NCBI GenBank assembly: GCA_031367405.1
Contig: JANLPT010000125.1
Coordinates: 1 to 22,040, forward strand
Length of the DNA stretch: 22,040 nt
Reading direction: 5' to 3'
Source: JALHNI01 sp031367405
GTDB taxonomy: Bacteria > Acidobacteriota > Terriglobia > Bryobacterales > Bryobacteraceae
Shown one piece after another: positions 7,071 through 13,309 of the stretch (positions are counted from its first letter, which is position 1; every line of letters starts with the position of its first letter). Made by a program: the position numbers and the translations under genes. The notes beneath the pieces were generated by a model that worked only from the letters and a program-made list of their open reading frames with translations, had not been told where the DNA came from and made no database searches.

Positions 7071-7096
7071 AGAGAGCGGTCTCCTACCGGCTCTCT
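7071..7096 (+). ncRNA. Strong hairpin of a candidate small RNA or 3' UTR element
   Basis: AGAGAGCGGT (7071-7080), loop CTCCT, then ACCGGCTCTCT (7086-7096) forms a 10-bp stem with one bulged G. It lies 68 bases after the CpxP-like gene and 58 bases before a strong terminator at 7154, with the linker GTTAAAAAGTGCTAAAGGCG between. No known RNA family is recognised. It may be the 5' end of a short (about 120-base) RNA or a stabilised 3' UTR of the sigma operon. A TTGATT-like box at 7047 is too weak to prove an own promoter. Confidence 0.4.
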
Positions 7097-7153
7097 GCTA
7101 CTTGCACCCACGTTAAAAAGTGCTAAAGGCGAGCGCCAAGATCCAAAACGATC

Positions 7154-7192
7154 ACCCGGAGCCTCGCAAGCTGCCGGGTTTTTTGTTTTTTT
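7154..7192 (+). terminator. Rho-independent terminator
   Basis: ACCCGGAGC (7154-7162), a short loop, then GCTGCCGGGT (7170-7179) pairs as AGC/GCT plus ACCCGG/CCGGGT with one unpaired G. It is followed at once by a U-rich run (TTTTTTGTTTTTTT, 7179-7192). This ends the sigma/anti-sigma/CpxP-like transcript, or a separate small RNA, before the next gene at 7222. Confidence 0.88.
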
Positions 7193-7221
7193 GACGCCAA
7201 TGCCGGAAAGGTATGGTCATC

Positions 7222-7530
7222 ATGACCAACGATTACGATGCTCTGCGCCAGGCCCTCGGTGGCACCCTGGAGCCCAAGACCCTTGGTGAACTTGTCAGCG
7301 TGCGCCTCACCGTCGAGCCCCGCATGTTAGAAAGCGCGCTTGAGGCGCTCGCCTTGGCTGACTTCCCCATCAATCCCCAGCTCACTCACCAGCGGCTCAC
7401 CCTGATCGAGTTTCCCGCCTACCGCGGCCAATTGCCCCAACTCGAAAACTTACTCAAAGACCTGGAAGTGGAGCTGACGGCCCGTAACATGCTCGACGAA
7501 ATTCGCGCCCCCCTGCTCATCCCCCAGTAA
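7222..7530 (+). CDS. Small protein of unknown function
   Basis: A 102-residue protein, predicted cytoplasmic, with no signal or membrane segment. GGAAAGG at 7205-7211 is 10 bases before ATG 7222 but only one base before an in-frame ATG at 7213, so 7222 is the better start (the longer form would add Met-Val-Ile). The predicted alternation of strands and helices (LGELVSVRLTVEPR, MLESALEALALADFPINPQL, RLTLIEFPAYRGQLPQLENL) suggests a small alpha/beta fold of ferredoxin or ACT type, but I recognise no family. It follows a terminator, so it has its own promoter somewhere in 7190-7210 or arises by readthrough. The secreted protein gene begins 35 bases downstream. Confidence 0.65.
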   Translation: MTNDYDALRQALGGTLEPKTLGELVSVRLTVEPRMLESALEALALADFPINPQLTHQRLTLIEFPAYRGQLPQLENLLKDLEVELTARNMLDEIRAPLLIPQ

Positions 7531-7565
7531 AGACGAGTAATAATTTCTGACACAATAAAAACAGT

Positions 7566-8327
7566 ATGCGACGCCTCGTCGTTCTCTTTCTCGCGCTCAG
7601 TCTGTCGGCCGCACAAATCAAGCTGTATCTGAAAGACGGTACGCATCAGGTCGTGCGCGAATACGCTGTCAAAGGCGATCGCGTCCGTTACTATTCCATC
7701 GAGCGGCAGGACTGGGAGGAGCTTCCCCAGGACCTCGTCGACTTCGCTCGCACCGAAGGCGAGGTCACCAAGAAAGCAGCCGTCCGCGACGAGGAAGACA
7801 AATTGATTGCCGCCGAGGACAAGGTGGAACGCGAGGAGCGCGCCCGCATAGCCCGCATTCCGGCCGATCCCGGCGTTTACTTCGAAGTGGCCGACGAGAT
7901 GAAGGCTCTCAAAGTAGCCGAGTCCAAGTTCGTCACCAACCGCCGGCGCTCGATTCTGAAAGTGATGAGTCCGCTGCCCATCGTCAACGGCAAGGCGACT
8001 GTCGAAATCGATGGTGAGAAATCCGCCTTCGTCATCAAAGGCAAGCGCCCCGAATTCTACTTCCGTCTTTCGGACGACGAGTCCTTCAATTTTTTCAAAC
8101 TCACCCCGGGCAAGATTACCCGCGTGGTGGAGAAGGTAACCATAGCGGCGGTCGTGAATGAAAAAATCGAGGAACCCATCGTCATCGAAGCCTTCCGGCA
8201 ACAACTAGCCGGCCGCCTCTACAAGATGTGGCCCACCGCCGACCTGGAGCCCGGAGAATATGCGCTGGTCCAGTACACAGAAGGCAAAATGAACCTACAA
8301 ATCTGGGACTTCCGCATCGAACCCTAG
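7566..8327 (+). CDS. Secreted protein of unknown function (acidobacterial type)
   Basis: A 253-residue protein with a short, clear signal peptide (MRRLVVLFLALSLSAAQ). The mature N-terminus begins IKLYLKDGTHQVVREYAVKG, continues DRVRYYSIERQDWEELP and DLVDFARTEGEV, a small beta-rich SH3-like pattern I associate with exported Acidobacteria proteins. A charged, probably coiled-coil stretch follows (about residues 65-95, rich in E/K/R/A). A beta-rich C-terminal region has LKVMSPLPIVNGKATVEIDG, PEFYFRLSDDESFNFFKL and LEPGEYALVQYTEGKMNLQI. No catalytic motif is visible. No Shine-Dalgarno is evident before ATG 7566. Likely periplasmic; role unknown. Confidence 0.8.
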   Translation: MRRLVVLFLALSLSAAQIKLYLKDGTHQVVREYAVKGDRVRYYSIERQDWEELPQDLVDFARTEGEVTKKAAVRDEEDKLIAAEDKVEREERARIARIPADPGVYFEVADEMKALKVAESKFVTNRRRSILKVMSPLPIVNGKATVEIDGEKSAFVIKGKRPEFYFRLSDDESFNFFKLTPGKITRVVEKVTIAAVVNEKIEEPIVIEAFRQQLAGRLYKMWPTADLEPGEYALVQYTEGKMNLQIWDFRIEP

Positions 8328-8345
8328 GCCCACAACCCTAACGAA

Positions 8346-8365
8346 CCCCGACCGTAAGGAAGGGG
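8346..8365. repeat. Possible degenerate dispersed repeat with small hairpin
   Basis: CCCC (8346-8349), GACCGTAAGGAA, GGGG (8362-8365) forms a 4-bp stem. The core GACCGTAAGGAAGGGG resembles, from memory, the dispersed 'GCGACCGTxAGGGAGCGGT' repeats of some Acidobacteria and Planctomycetes genomes. There is one copy here. The rest of the 242-base gap (8328-8569) shows no gene, tRNA or other clear element. Confidence 0.3.
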
Positions 8366-8504
8366 ATGTTACCGTGGCGCTAAACGCTTCGACCGTGTGA
8401 AAGGTTCTTCTGAACCGCCTCAAAGACGAAACGCCCCGCTCGATGGCAATTTCGGTCTGGCGTCAATAGAAGATAGTGTTCTTGCGGTCCGATGTGCTCC
8501 GGGA

Positions 8505-8522
8505 AGTGCTTAAGCTAGCACT
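8505..8522. terminator. Hairpin between convergent genes, possible terminator
   Basis: AGTGCT (8505-8510), TAAGCT, AGCACT (8517-8522) is a perfect 6-bp stem. It lies between the end of the secreted-protein gene on + (8327) and the end of the GAF-ANTAR gene on - (8570), where terminators for both are expected. It has no U-tract on either side, so termination is uncertain. A second, longer-range pair CTGATG (8521-8526) with CATCAG (8557-8562) overlaps it. Confidence 0.3.
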
Positions 8523-8569
8523 GATGAGGGACGTTACCGGCCGTAAAAGGTGCTCACATCAGCCCGGCA

Positions 8570-9325
8570 CTAACTAACCGCCAATTCATCCGACTTCCGG
8601 TTCAAATCCTCCGCCAAAATGATGGCATCGGCCAGATCCTTCATCGGACGGCGTAAGCGCCGGCTTTCGTTGCGCAAACGAAGGTAAGCTTCTTCTTCTG
8701 TCAGCCCGTAGCGATACTGCAGAATGCCCTTGGCGCGCTCCACCACCTTGCGCGTCTCCAACTGCCGCTTCATGTCGAGCGCTTCTTCCTGCAAACGCAG
8801 ATTCTCATCCTTCAGCATCGACCGCGCGATTGCGCCACCCATCTGCTCGCCGATAAACGTCAAGAGTGCTACCTCTTCGGCCGTATGGTCCCGCCGGCTA
8901 CGATGATGCACGTTCACGACGCCGATCAAATCGCCCTCCGCAATCAGCGGAATCGATAGAAACGCTTCGTAGGTGTCTTCAATCAAGCCCGGGAAACGCT
9001 TGAACCGTTTGTCAGCCGCCGCATTCTCAGAGAGCGCGACCACCGATTTATGCTCCGCCACCCAACCCGTCACGCCCTCACCCATCTTCATACTGAGGAT
9101 ATTCAGGTCAGCGGCATGCGGGACGTTCGAAGCCCGTAAAACGATCTCCCCGGAAGCCGTCTCGACAAGGTACACCAAACAAGCGTCGCACTCTGTCGTC
9201 TGAACAGTGAGACCAACAATCTCACCAAGCATTTCATCGAGACTCAAATCCGAGGCGACAATGCTGCTAATGCGATGTAAAATCGCGATCTGTTGAATTG
9301 GAGGTTCCATTACAAAGGCTGCCAT
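8570..9325 (-). CDS. GAF-ANTAR regulator (RNA-binding antiterminator type)
   Basis: A 251-residue cytoplasmic protein with a GAF sensory domain at about 25-165 (CDACLVYLVE, MKMGEGVTGWVAEHKSVV, FLSIPLIAEGDLIGVVNVHH, EEVALLTFIGEQMGGAIARS). A short coiled-coil linker leads to an ANTAR domain at about 187-240 (LETRKVVERAKGILQYRYGL, EEEAYLRLRNESRRLRRPMK, DLADAIILAEDL). ANTAR domains bind paired hexaloop stem-loops in nascent RNA and prevent termination; GAF could bind a small ligand or be a dimer switch. Its target here is unknown. It is the last gene of the - strand group but probably has its own promoter at 9331-9359; transcription would start at or next to ATG 9325, implying a leaderless message. 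A second in-frame ATG (Met6) is an alternative start. Confidence 0.93.
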   Translation of the reverse strand: MAAFVMEPPIQQIAILHRISSIVASDLSLDEMLGEIVGLTVQTTECDACLVYLVETASGEIVLRASNVPHAADLNILSMKMGEGVTGWVAEHKSVVALSENAAADKRFKRFPGLIEDTYEAFLSIPLIAEGDLIGVVNVHHRSRRDHTAEEVALLTFIGEQMGGAIARSMLKDENLRLQEEALDMKRQLETRKVVERAKGILQYRYGLTEEEAYLRLRNESRRLRRPMKDLADAIILAEDLNRKSDELAVS

Positions 9326-9330
9326 TACCT

Positions 9331-9359
9331 AGCCTATGAAGGAACGGCGGCGCGGTCAA
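9331..9359 (-). promoter_or_regulatory. Candidate sigma-70-type promoter for the GAF-ANTAR gene
   Basis: Read on the minus strand, TTGACC (9359-9354) is followed by a 17-base spacer and TAGGCT (9336-9331). The -35 matches TTGACA at five of six positions. The -10 has only three matches but keeps the important T, A and final T. ATG 9325 begins 5 bases beyond the -10, so the start of transcription would fall on or beside the start codon. Confidence 0.5.
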
Positions 9360-9439
9360 ATCCAAAATTTCTATCCAGCCGCTGGCCCAAAGGCGGGTTT
9401 CATCCCAACCGCCACCGATTGAGCCAGATACAGTCACCT

Positions 9440-10612
9440 TTAGAGACTATCCGCGAACGACTTCCTTGACCGGGCAAACCACGCATAGCCCCCAAAAAAC
9501 ACCACCACCGCCACCAGATAGAGCTTTCCTAAGGCCCCCCACTCCGGTTCCAACCCCTCCAGCAACACCCGCCGGTATTGGTGAACCAGCACAAATAGCG
9601 GATTCTTTCCCAACCACGGCAATGCCGCCGCAGGTAGCGCGCGGGCGTCGTAGCAAATCGGCGTCAGAAAGAACCACAGGTTCAACGCGAAACTCATCAG
9701 ATGGGCCAGGTCCCGCAGAAACACGCCCAACGCCGCCAGCGCCCATGCCAGCCCCGCCGTGAACAGCACTTGCGGCAGGATGATCAGCGGCAACGCCAGC
9801 GCGCTCGACGGCACCTTGTGACGCAGCAACAGCAAGAGCCCCAAAAACAGCCCCATCGCCACCGAACTGGTCACCAATCCCACCGCCGTCTGATTCAGCG
9901 GCAGCACCTCCACCGGAAACACCAGCTTCTTAATCAGATTGCGATTTTCGTGCAGCACCACCGGTGCCCGCGCCAAGCTTTCCGAGATGGCCAGCCACGG
10001 CAGCATGCCCGCCAGAAAGTAGAGGACGAAGCCCTCGGTGGAGGGGTCACCCGCAAATCTTGACCGCAGCACCAAGCCAAAAACAAAGTAGTAAGTCAGC
10101 ATCAGCAACAAAGGATTGATGATGGTCCAGAGTAAGTCCCCGAACGAGCCGCGGTAACGGGCGAGTAACTCGCGGCGTACCAGACTGCGGATCAATCCCC
10201 GGTGCCTGACAATGGCCATCACGGGCTCGGTGAGCACGCGCCCCAGGCGGGAGGGCCATCCCTCTAACGCGATCCGCCGCAGCGTCCGCACCACCAACCG
10301 CTCCACCGTAACGCGGCCACTTTCCACTAAGCCTTCCAACAGAATAAATGGCCGCCCCCGCTCATACCACCAACCGCGTTCCGCATCCCGTAAAGACAGG
10401 TAGACGTGATAGCGGCCCGCCGCTTCCGGCAGCCGGACTTTCAAATCGGCCTGCGCTGTCGCCGCCATCCACTCGCCCTCGGCCACCCAACGGCCATTCT
10501 CCGCGTCAAAAACCTGCCAGCCAATCTGGCTTCCCGCTGGTGCCGTCAGGCGGCACTGCACGCGGATCTCACGCCCCGTCACCTCGGCGCGCAGACTCTC
10601 ATAGGCCGCCAT
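9440..10612 (-). CDS. ABC-2 type polysaccharide exporter permease with extra N-terminal domain
   Basis: A 390-residue inner-membrane permease. Residues about 155-385 form an ABC-2 (Wzm/TagG/KpsM-like) permease with about six membrane segments, the cytoplasmic NLIKKLVFPVEVLPL block (226-239), the WFFLTPICYD block (313-322) and a WARY-like RRELLARYRGS segment before the first helix. Such proteins export O-antigen, teichoic acid or capsule precursors with a cognate ATPase, not found in this window. The first 95 residues are extra: REIRVQCRLTAP, GWQVFDAENGRWVAEGEW, ADLKVRLPEAAGRYHVYLSL and RDAERGWWYERG suggest a beta-sandwich like the carbohydrate-binding domain normally on the Wzt ATPase. That makes a permease-fused substrate-recognition domain possible. 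The start overlaps the stop of the ACT gene by one base (TGATG), indicating translational coupling. Confidence 0.85.
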   Translation of the reverse strand: MAAYESLRAEVTGREIRVQCRLTAPAGSQIGWQVFDAENGRWVAEGEWMAATAQADLKVRLPEAAGRYHVYLSLRDAERGWWYERGRPFILLEGLVESGRVTVERLVVRTLRRIALEGWPSRLGRVLTEPVMAIVRHRGLIRSLVRRELLARYRGSFGDLLWTIINPLLLMLTYYFVFGLVLRSRFAGDPSTEGFVLYFLAGMLPWLAISESLARAPVVLHENRNLIKKLVFPVEVLPLNQTAVGLVTSSVAMGLFLGLLLLLRHKVPSSALALPLIILPQVLFTAGLAWALAALGVFLRDLAHLMSFALNLWFFLTPICYDARALPAAALPWLGKNPLFVLVHQYRRVLLEGLEPEWGALGKLYLVAVVVFFGGYAWFARSRKSFADSL

Positions 10613-11298
10613 CAGAAGATGCGCCGCCGCAAGCGTTCCACCGTAAATTTCGCTGTGTCGGCCACCGCCATCACCGCCATCACGCCCGCCTGCACCGGGT
10701 CGGACACCACCAAGTCCGCCGCGTCCGGCACGCTGCCGGCCATGTTCAAGCTGATCACCAGCAAGCCCGCCTCCCGCACCTCGCGGACCGCCTTTTCGAT
10801 GTCGCCCCCCATCAGCGCCCCCGCCAGCACCAGCGCCTTGGCGCGTGGCAAACGCGCCACTGCCCGCACGGCGTCCGCCAGCGCCTGCTCACCCACCAAC
10901 GGGATCGTGTCAATCGAAATGTGCTCGCCGCGAATGTTGTGCCGGTCGGCTTCGGAAATCGCCCCGATCGCCACTTGCCCCACCTGCGCGCCACCCCCCA
11001 TAATAATAATCCGCTTGCCGAATATCTTTTTCAAGCTATTGACGAATTCGACGTTCTGCACCACGTCGAGCGCGCGTAACTCCCGCTCTAACTCCGTCGC
11101 GTCGCCGGGTAAGTCAATCTCAAAGTAAATGCGCGTCGACTGCGCCGGCGATTCCATAATGGCCACCGAAGTAATATCCCCATCCAGGCGCGCAATGACG
11201 CCGGTAAGTTGGTAAAGCATTCCCGGCCCCGGGTCGACGCTAATCACCACCCCGATTTTTTCCGTCTGCGCACCTTCATGCCGTTCCAGATCCGCCAT
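10612..11298 (-). CDS. ACT-domain protein with archaeal-like C-terminal domain (DUF5612-like)
   Basis: A 228-residue cytoplasmic protein. Residues about 14-85 are an ACT domain (KIGVVISVDPGPGMLYQLTG, GDITSVAIMES, TRIYFEIDLPG, NVEFVNSLKKIFGKRIIIMG), a small-ligand (often amino acid) sensor. The C-terminal 140 residues (IIIMGGGAQVGQVAIGAI, SEADRHNIRGEHISIDTIPL, AKALVLAGALMGGDIEKAVR, LLVISLNMAGSVPDAADLV) look Rossmann-like with a glycine-rich GGGAQVG turn. They resemble the ACT-linked domain of unknown function known mainly from methanogens (DUF5612, from memory). No catalytic residues are assignable. The frame stays open upstream to 11688 inside kdsC, but the ATG at 11298, 5 bases after the kdsC stop, is the sensible start. 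It sits between kdsC and the permease and overlaps the latter by one base. Confidence 0.75.
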   Translation of the reverse strand: MADLERHEGAQTEKIGVVISVDPGPGMLYQLTGVIARLDGDITSVAIMESPAQSTRIYFEIDLPGDATELERELRALDVVQNVEFVNSLKKIFGKRIIIMGGGAQVGQVAIGAISEADRHNIRGEHISIDTIPLVGEQALADAVRAVARLPRAKALVLAGALMGGDIEKAVREVREAGLLVISLNMAGSVPDAADLVVSDPVQAGVMAVMAVADTAKFTVERLRRRIF

Positions 11299-11303
11299 AT
11301 GAC

Positions 11304-11858
11304 TTACTCCGCCTCGTAATGCTTCAGAATCGATTCCCACTCGCCCTTGGCTTGCAGAATCAATTCGATCGTTTCGCGCACCGCTCCTGACCCGCCCACC
11401 GCCGTAGTCACAAAGTCCGCTGCCCGCTTCACTTCCGGCCGCGCATTCCCCACCGCCACGCCAAAGCCCACCCGCTTCATAATCACAATATCCGTCAAGT
11501 CGTCGCCGATGTAGCCCACATCCTCGGACGCGATGTTGGCATCGCGCAGGATCGTCTCCAAAATCGGAATCTTTTCGGTATGGCCTTGATACACGAAAGT
11601 CATCTTCGCCTGGCGCGCCCGCTCGCTGGTCGCTTCGCTCTGCCGCCCGCTGATCACGCCCGTCTTGATCCCCAGCTTGGCGCACCACTGCAATGCAATG
11701 CCGTCCTGCGAGTCAAAACCCTTGCTTTCGGCCATTCTCATCGCGCCGTCGGGCGCATAAACCGGCAAATGATACAGCCGTCCATCGGTCAATACGCCAT
11801 CCACGTCCATCAACAACAACTTCACGCGTGCGGCTTTCGCCTTAATTTCCAGGTTCAA
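11304..11858 (-). CDS. kdsC: KDO-8-phosphate phosphatase (HAD family, KdsC-type)
   Basis: A 184-residue cap-less HAD phosphatase. Motif I is MDVDGVLTDGRLY with Asp18 as nucleophile and Asp20 as acid/base. Motif II is ISGRQSEATSER (Ser70), motif III Lys96 in GHTEKIPIL, and motif IV IGDDLTD with Asp119/Asp120 binding Mg2+. VGNARPEVKRAADFVT and GGSGAVRETIELILQAKG complete the typical C-terminus. The family hydrolyses 3-deoxy-D-manno-octulosonate 8-phosphate to KDO for lipopolysaccharide, and a few relatives act on other sugar-acid phosphates. The loop after motif I (LPVYAPDGAMRMAESKG) is slightly different from textbook KdsC. The start is the TTG at 11858, backed by GGAGAG at 11869-11864 with a 7-base spacer. 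An out-of-frame ATG at 11862 opens a six-codon frame that ends at TAA 11844-11842. Confidence 0.88.
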   Translation of the reverse strand: MNLEIKAKAARVKLLLMDVDGVLTDGRLYHLPVYAPDGAMRMAESKGFDSQDGIALQWCAKLGIKTGVISGRQSEATSERARQAKMTFVYQGHTEKIPILETILRDANIASEDVGYIGDDLTDIVIMKRVGFGVAVGNARPEVKRAADFVTTAVGGSGAVRETIELILQAKGEWESILKHYEAE

Positions 11859-11863
11859 ACATG

Positions 11864-11869
11864 CTCTCC
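11864..11869 (-). promoter_or_regulatory. Shine-Dalgarno that fixes the TTG start of kdsC
   Basis: On the minus strand GGAGAG at 11869-11864 precedes the TTG at 11858, with 7 bases between GGAG and the start. An ATG at 11862 is only 3 bases from GGAG and opens a six-codon frame out of phase with kdsC, so TTG is preferred for kdsC while the ATG frame may compete for ribosomes. Confidence 0.6.
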
Positions 11870-11874
11870 GGGCT

Positions 11875-11880
11875 TACAAT
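11875..11880 (+). promoter_or_regulatory. Possible -10 element for tilS
   Basis: TACAAT (one mismatch to TATAAT) ends 5 bases before the TTG start at 11886, so the message would be leaderless. No good -35 is found 16-18 bases upstream. On the other strand the overlapping TATTGT (11882-11877) is a similar weak match oriented towards kdsC. The two divergent TTG starts leave only 27 bases between the genes. Confidence 0.25.
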
Positions 11881-11885
11881 ATGGC

Positions 11886-13187
11886 TTGCTCGAAAAAATT
11901 GAGCGAGTTCTCACTCGTTATAACATGTTGAGCCCCGGTGACCGCGTCGGCGTCGCTGTTTCCGGCGGCCCGGACTCAGTCTGCCTGCTCAACGTCCTCC
12001 GCCATTTCGCCCCCTTGCGCGGCGTCACCCTCTCCGTCGTTCACCTCAACCATCAACTCCGAGGCTCAGCCTCCGATGAGGATGCCCGCTTTGTCGCCGC
12101 TCTCGCCCAAGCCCACGGCTTACCCTTCCACTGCGCCACGCAAAGCGTCGGCCCCTCCGAGGACGACGCCCGGCAGGCCCGGCTCGCCTACTTCGCTTCG
12201 CTCCGCGAAACCGGTTTAGTCGACCGCATCGCCACCGGCCACACCCTTGACGATCAGGCGGAAACCGTACTTTTTCGTCTATTGCGCGGCGCGAGCCCTT
12301 CTGGCCTGGAAGGAATTTTACCCGCCACCCGCGAAGGCCTCATCCGCCCTCTCCTCGACGTCTCCCGCACCGAAGTCTGCGCCTACCTTCGCGACAATGG
12401 CTTCGTTTGGCGGATTGACTCTTCGAACGCCGACCCCCGCTTCGCCCGCAACCGCATCCGGCACTATTTACTGCCCTCCCTCATCCGCGACTGGAACCCG
12501 TCTCTTCCCGCACAACTCGCCCGCCTGGCCAATATCGCCCGCGACGAGGATCGCTTCCTCAGCGCGCTCGTGCCGCCACCTTTCACCGACGGCCACGCCG
12601 TCCTCATCCCCACTACCCCGATCGACAACGCCCTGCGCCGCCGCCAAGTCCGCTGGGCCGTGGAACATTTGGGCGGCAAACAACTCGACTTCCGCCACGT
12701 CGAAGCCATGGTGGCCCTCTTCGCCCCCCAACTTGGCTCCGGCCGTCTGCAAACCCCCGGTATCGACGTCATGCGCAGCTTCGATTGGGTTCGTTTCGTA
12801 CGCCTCGCCGCCGCCGGTAACCGCAACTGGAGCCAGCCTTTACCGGTCCCTGGCTTTGTTTCGTTGCCCAGCGGCGGTATCACCGCCAGCCTTGGTACTA
12901 TAGAAGGAGATTGCTTCGATTGCGAAGCCACCGGACCCGGTTTAACGGTCCGGAATTGGCACCCTGGAGATGCCTATCTCCCCACGGGAACTTTGAAACA
13001 ACGCTTCGAAGCTGAGCGAATCCCCTTATGGGAACGGCGAAACTGGCCGATCATCACTACGGGTTCAGAGATTGTCTGGTCGAAGTCGTTCGGCGTAGCC
13101 GACCGTTTTCGTGTCGCCGCTGGAGGCCGTAGTTGCCGTATCCAGTTGAGCGAACGTCAGTTAGTGCCCTTGTCGGGACGGGAGTAA
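11886..13187 (+). CDS. tilS: tRNA(Ile)-lysidine synthase TilS
   Basis: A 433-residue cytoplasmic enzyme (EC 6.3.4.19) that uses ATP to attach lysine to C34 of the CAU-anticodon tRNA-Ile, changing its identity from Met to Ile. The N-type ATP-pyrophosphatase P-loop is AVSGGPDS at 24-31; other family blocks are VVHLNHQLRG, ATGHTLDDQAETVLFRLLRG, LIRPLLDVSR and DSSNADPRFARNRIRHYLLP. The C-terminal TilS domain is recognisable in LTVRNWHPGDAYLP, TLKQRFEAERIPLWERRNWP, EIVWSKSFGVADRFRV. The start at TTG 11886 keeps the conserved helix LEKIERVLTRYNMLSPGDRV; an ATG at 11925 would delete it. Divergent from kdsC with a 27-base gap. The tilS-ftsH order matches that in many bacteria, but the hpt gene often found between them is missing. 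Confidence 0.95.
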   Translation: MLEKIERVLTRYNMLSPGDRVGVAVSGGPDSVCLLNVLRHFAPLRGVTLSVVHLNHQLRGSASDEDARFVAALAQAHGLPFHCATQSVGPSEDDARQARLAYFASLRETGLVDRIATGHTLDDQAETVLFRLLRGASPSGLEGILPATREGLIRPLLDVSRTEVCAYLRDNGFVWRIDSSNADPRFARNRIRHYLLPSLIRDWNPSLPAQLARLANIARDEDRFLSALVPPPFTDGHAVLIPTTPIDNALRRRQVRWAVEHLGGKQLDFRHVEAMVALFAPQLGSGRLQTPGIDVMRSFDWVRFVRLAAAGNRNWSQPLPVPGFVSLPSGGITASLGTIEGDCFDCEATGPGLTVRNWHPGDAYLPTGTLKQRFEAERIPLWERRNWPIITTGSEIVWSKSFGVADRFRVAAGGRSCRIQLSERQLVPLSGRE

Positions 13188-13280
13188 GACTCCGGTGGCA
13201 ACACGGAAGGGAATCCTACGTAAATAATGTGCCATCCTGAATCGGACGATAGACTTTTTACGTCAGTATCATTAGGAAGA

Positions 13281-13294
13281 GCGCTTTGGAGCGC
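13281..13294 (+). other. Small hairpin just upstream of the ftsH ribosome-binding site
   Basis: GCGCT (13281-13285), loop TTGG, AGCGC (13290-13294) is a perfect 5-bp stem ending 6 bases before GGAG (13301-13304), the Shine-Dalgarno of ftsH. It could affect translation initiation. The 122-base tilS-ftsH gap also contains TATCAT at 13267-13272, a possible -10, but without a good -35. Confidence 0.3.
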
Positions 13295-13309
13295 CCCCAG
13301 GGAGAGTGC

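Noticed and set aside
7154..7192. Considered as part of a known riboswitch
   Set aside because: No consensus of SAM, glycine, cobalamin, c-di-GMP, fluoride or ZTP classes could be matched; it is best described as an intrinsic terminator.
11299..11688. Upstream extension of the ACT-domain reading frame through kdsC
   Set aside because: It overlaps kdsC in another phase, the extra residues match nothing, and ATG 11298 sits 5 bases after the kdsC stop.
11580..11885. Upstream extension of the tilS frame antisense to kdsC
   Set aside because: The TilS family N-terminus begins at LEKIERVL; the upstream residues are the antisense of kdsC.
13286..13309. Eight-codon N-terminal extension of FtsH from a TTG
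   Set aside because: The TTG lies within a hairpin loop without a Shine-Dalgarno, while ATG 13310 has GGAG 5 bases ahead and gives the usual FtsH N-terminus.
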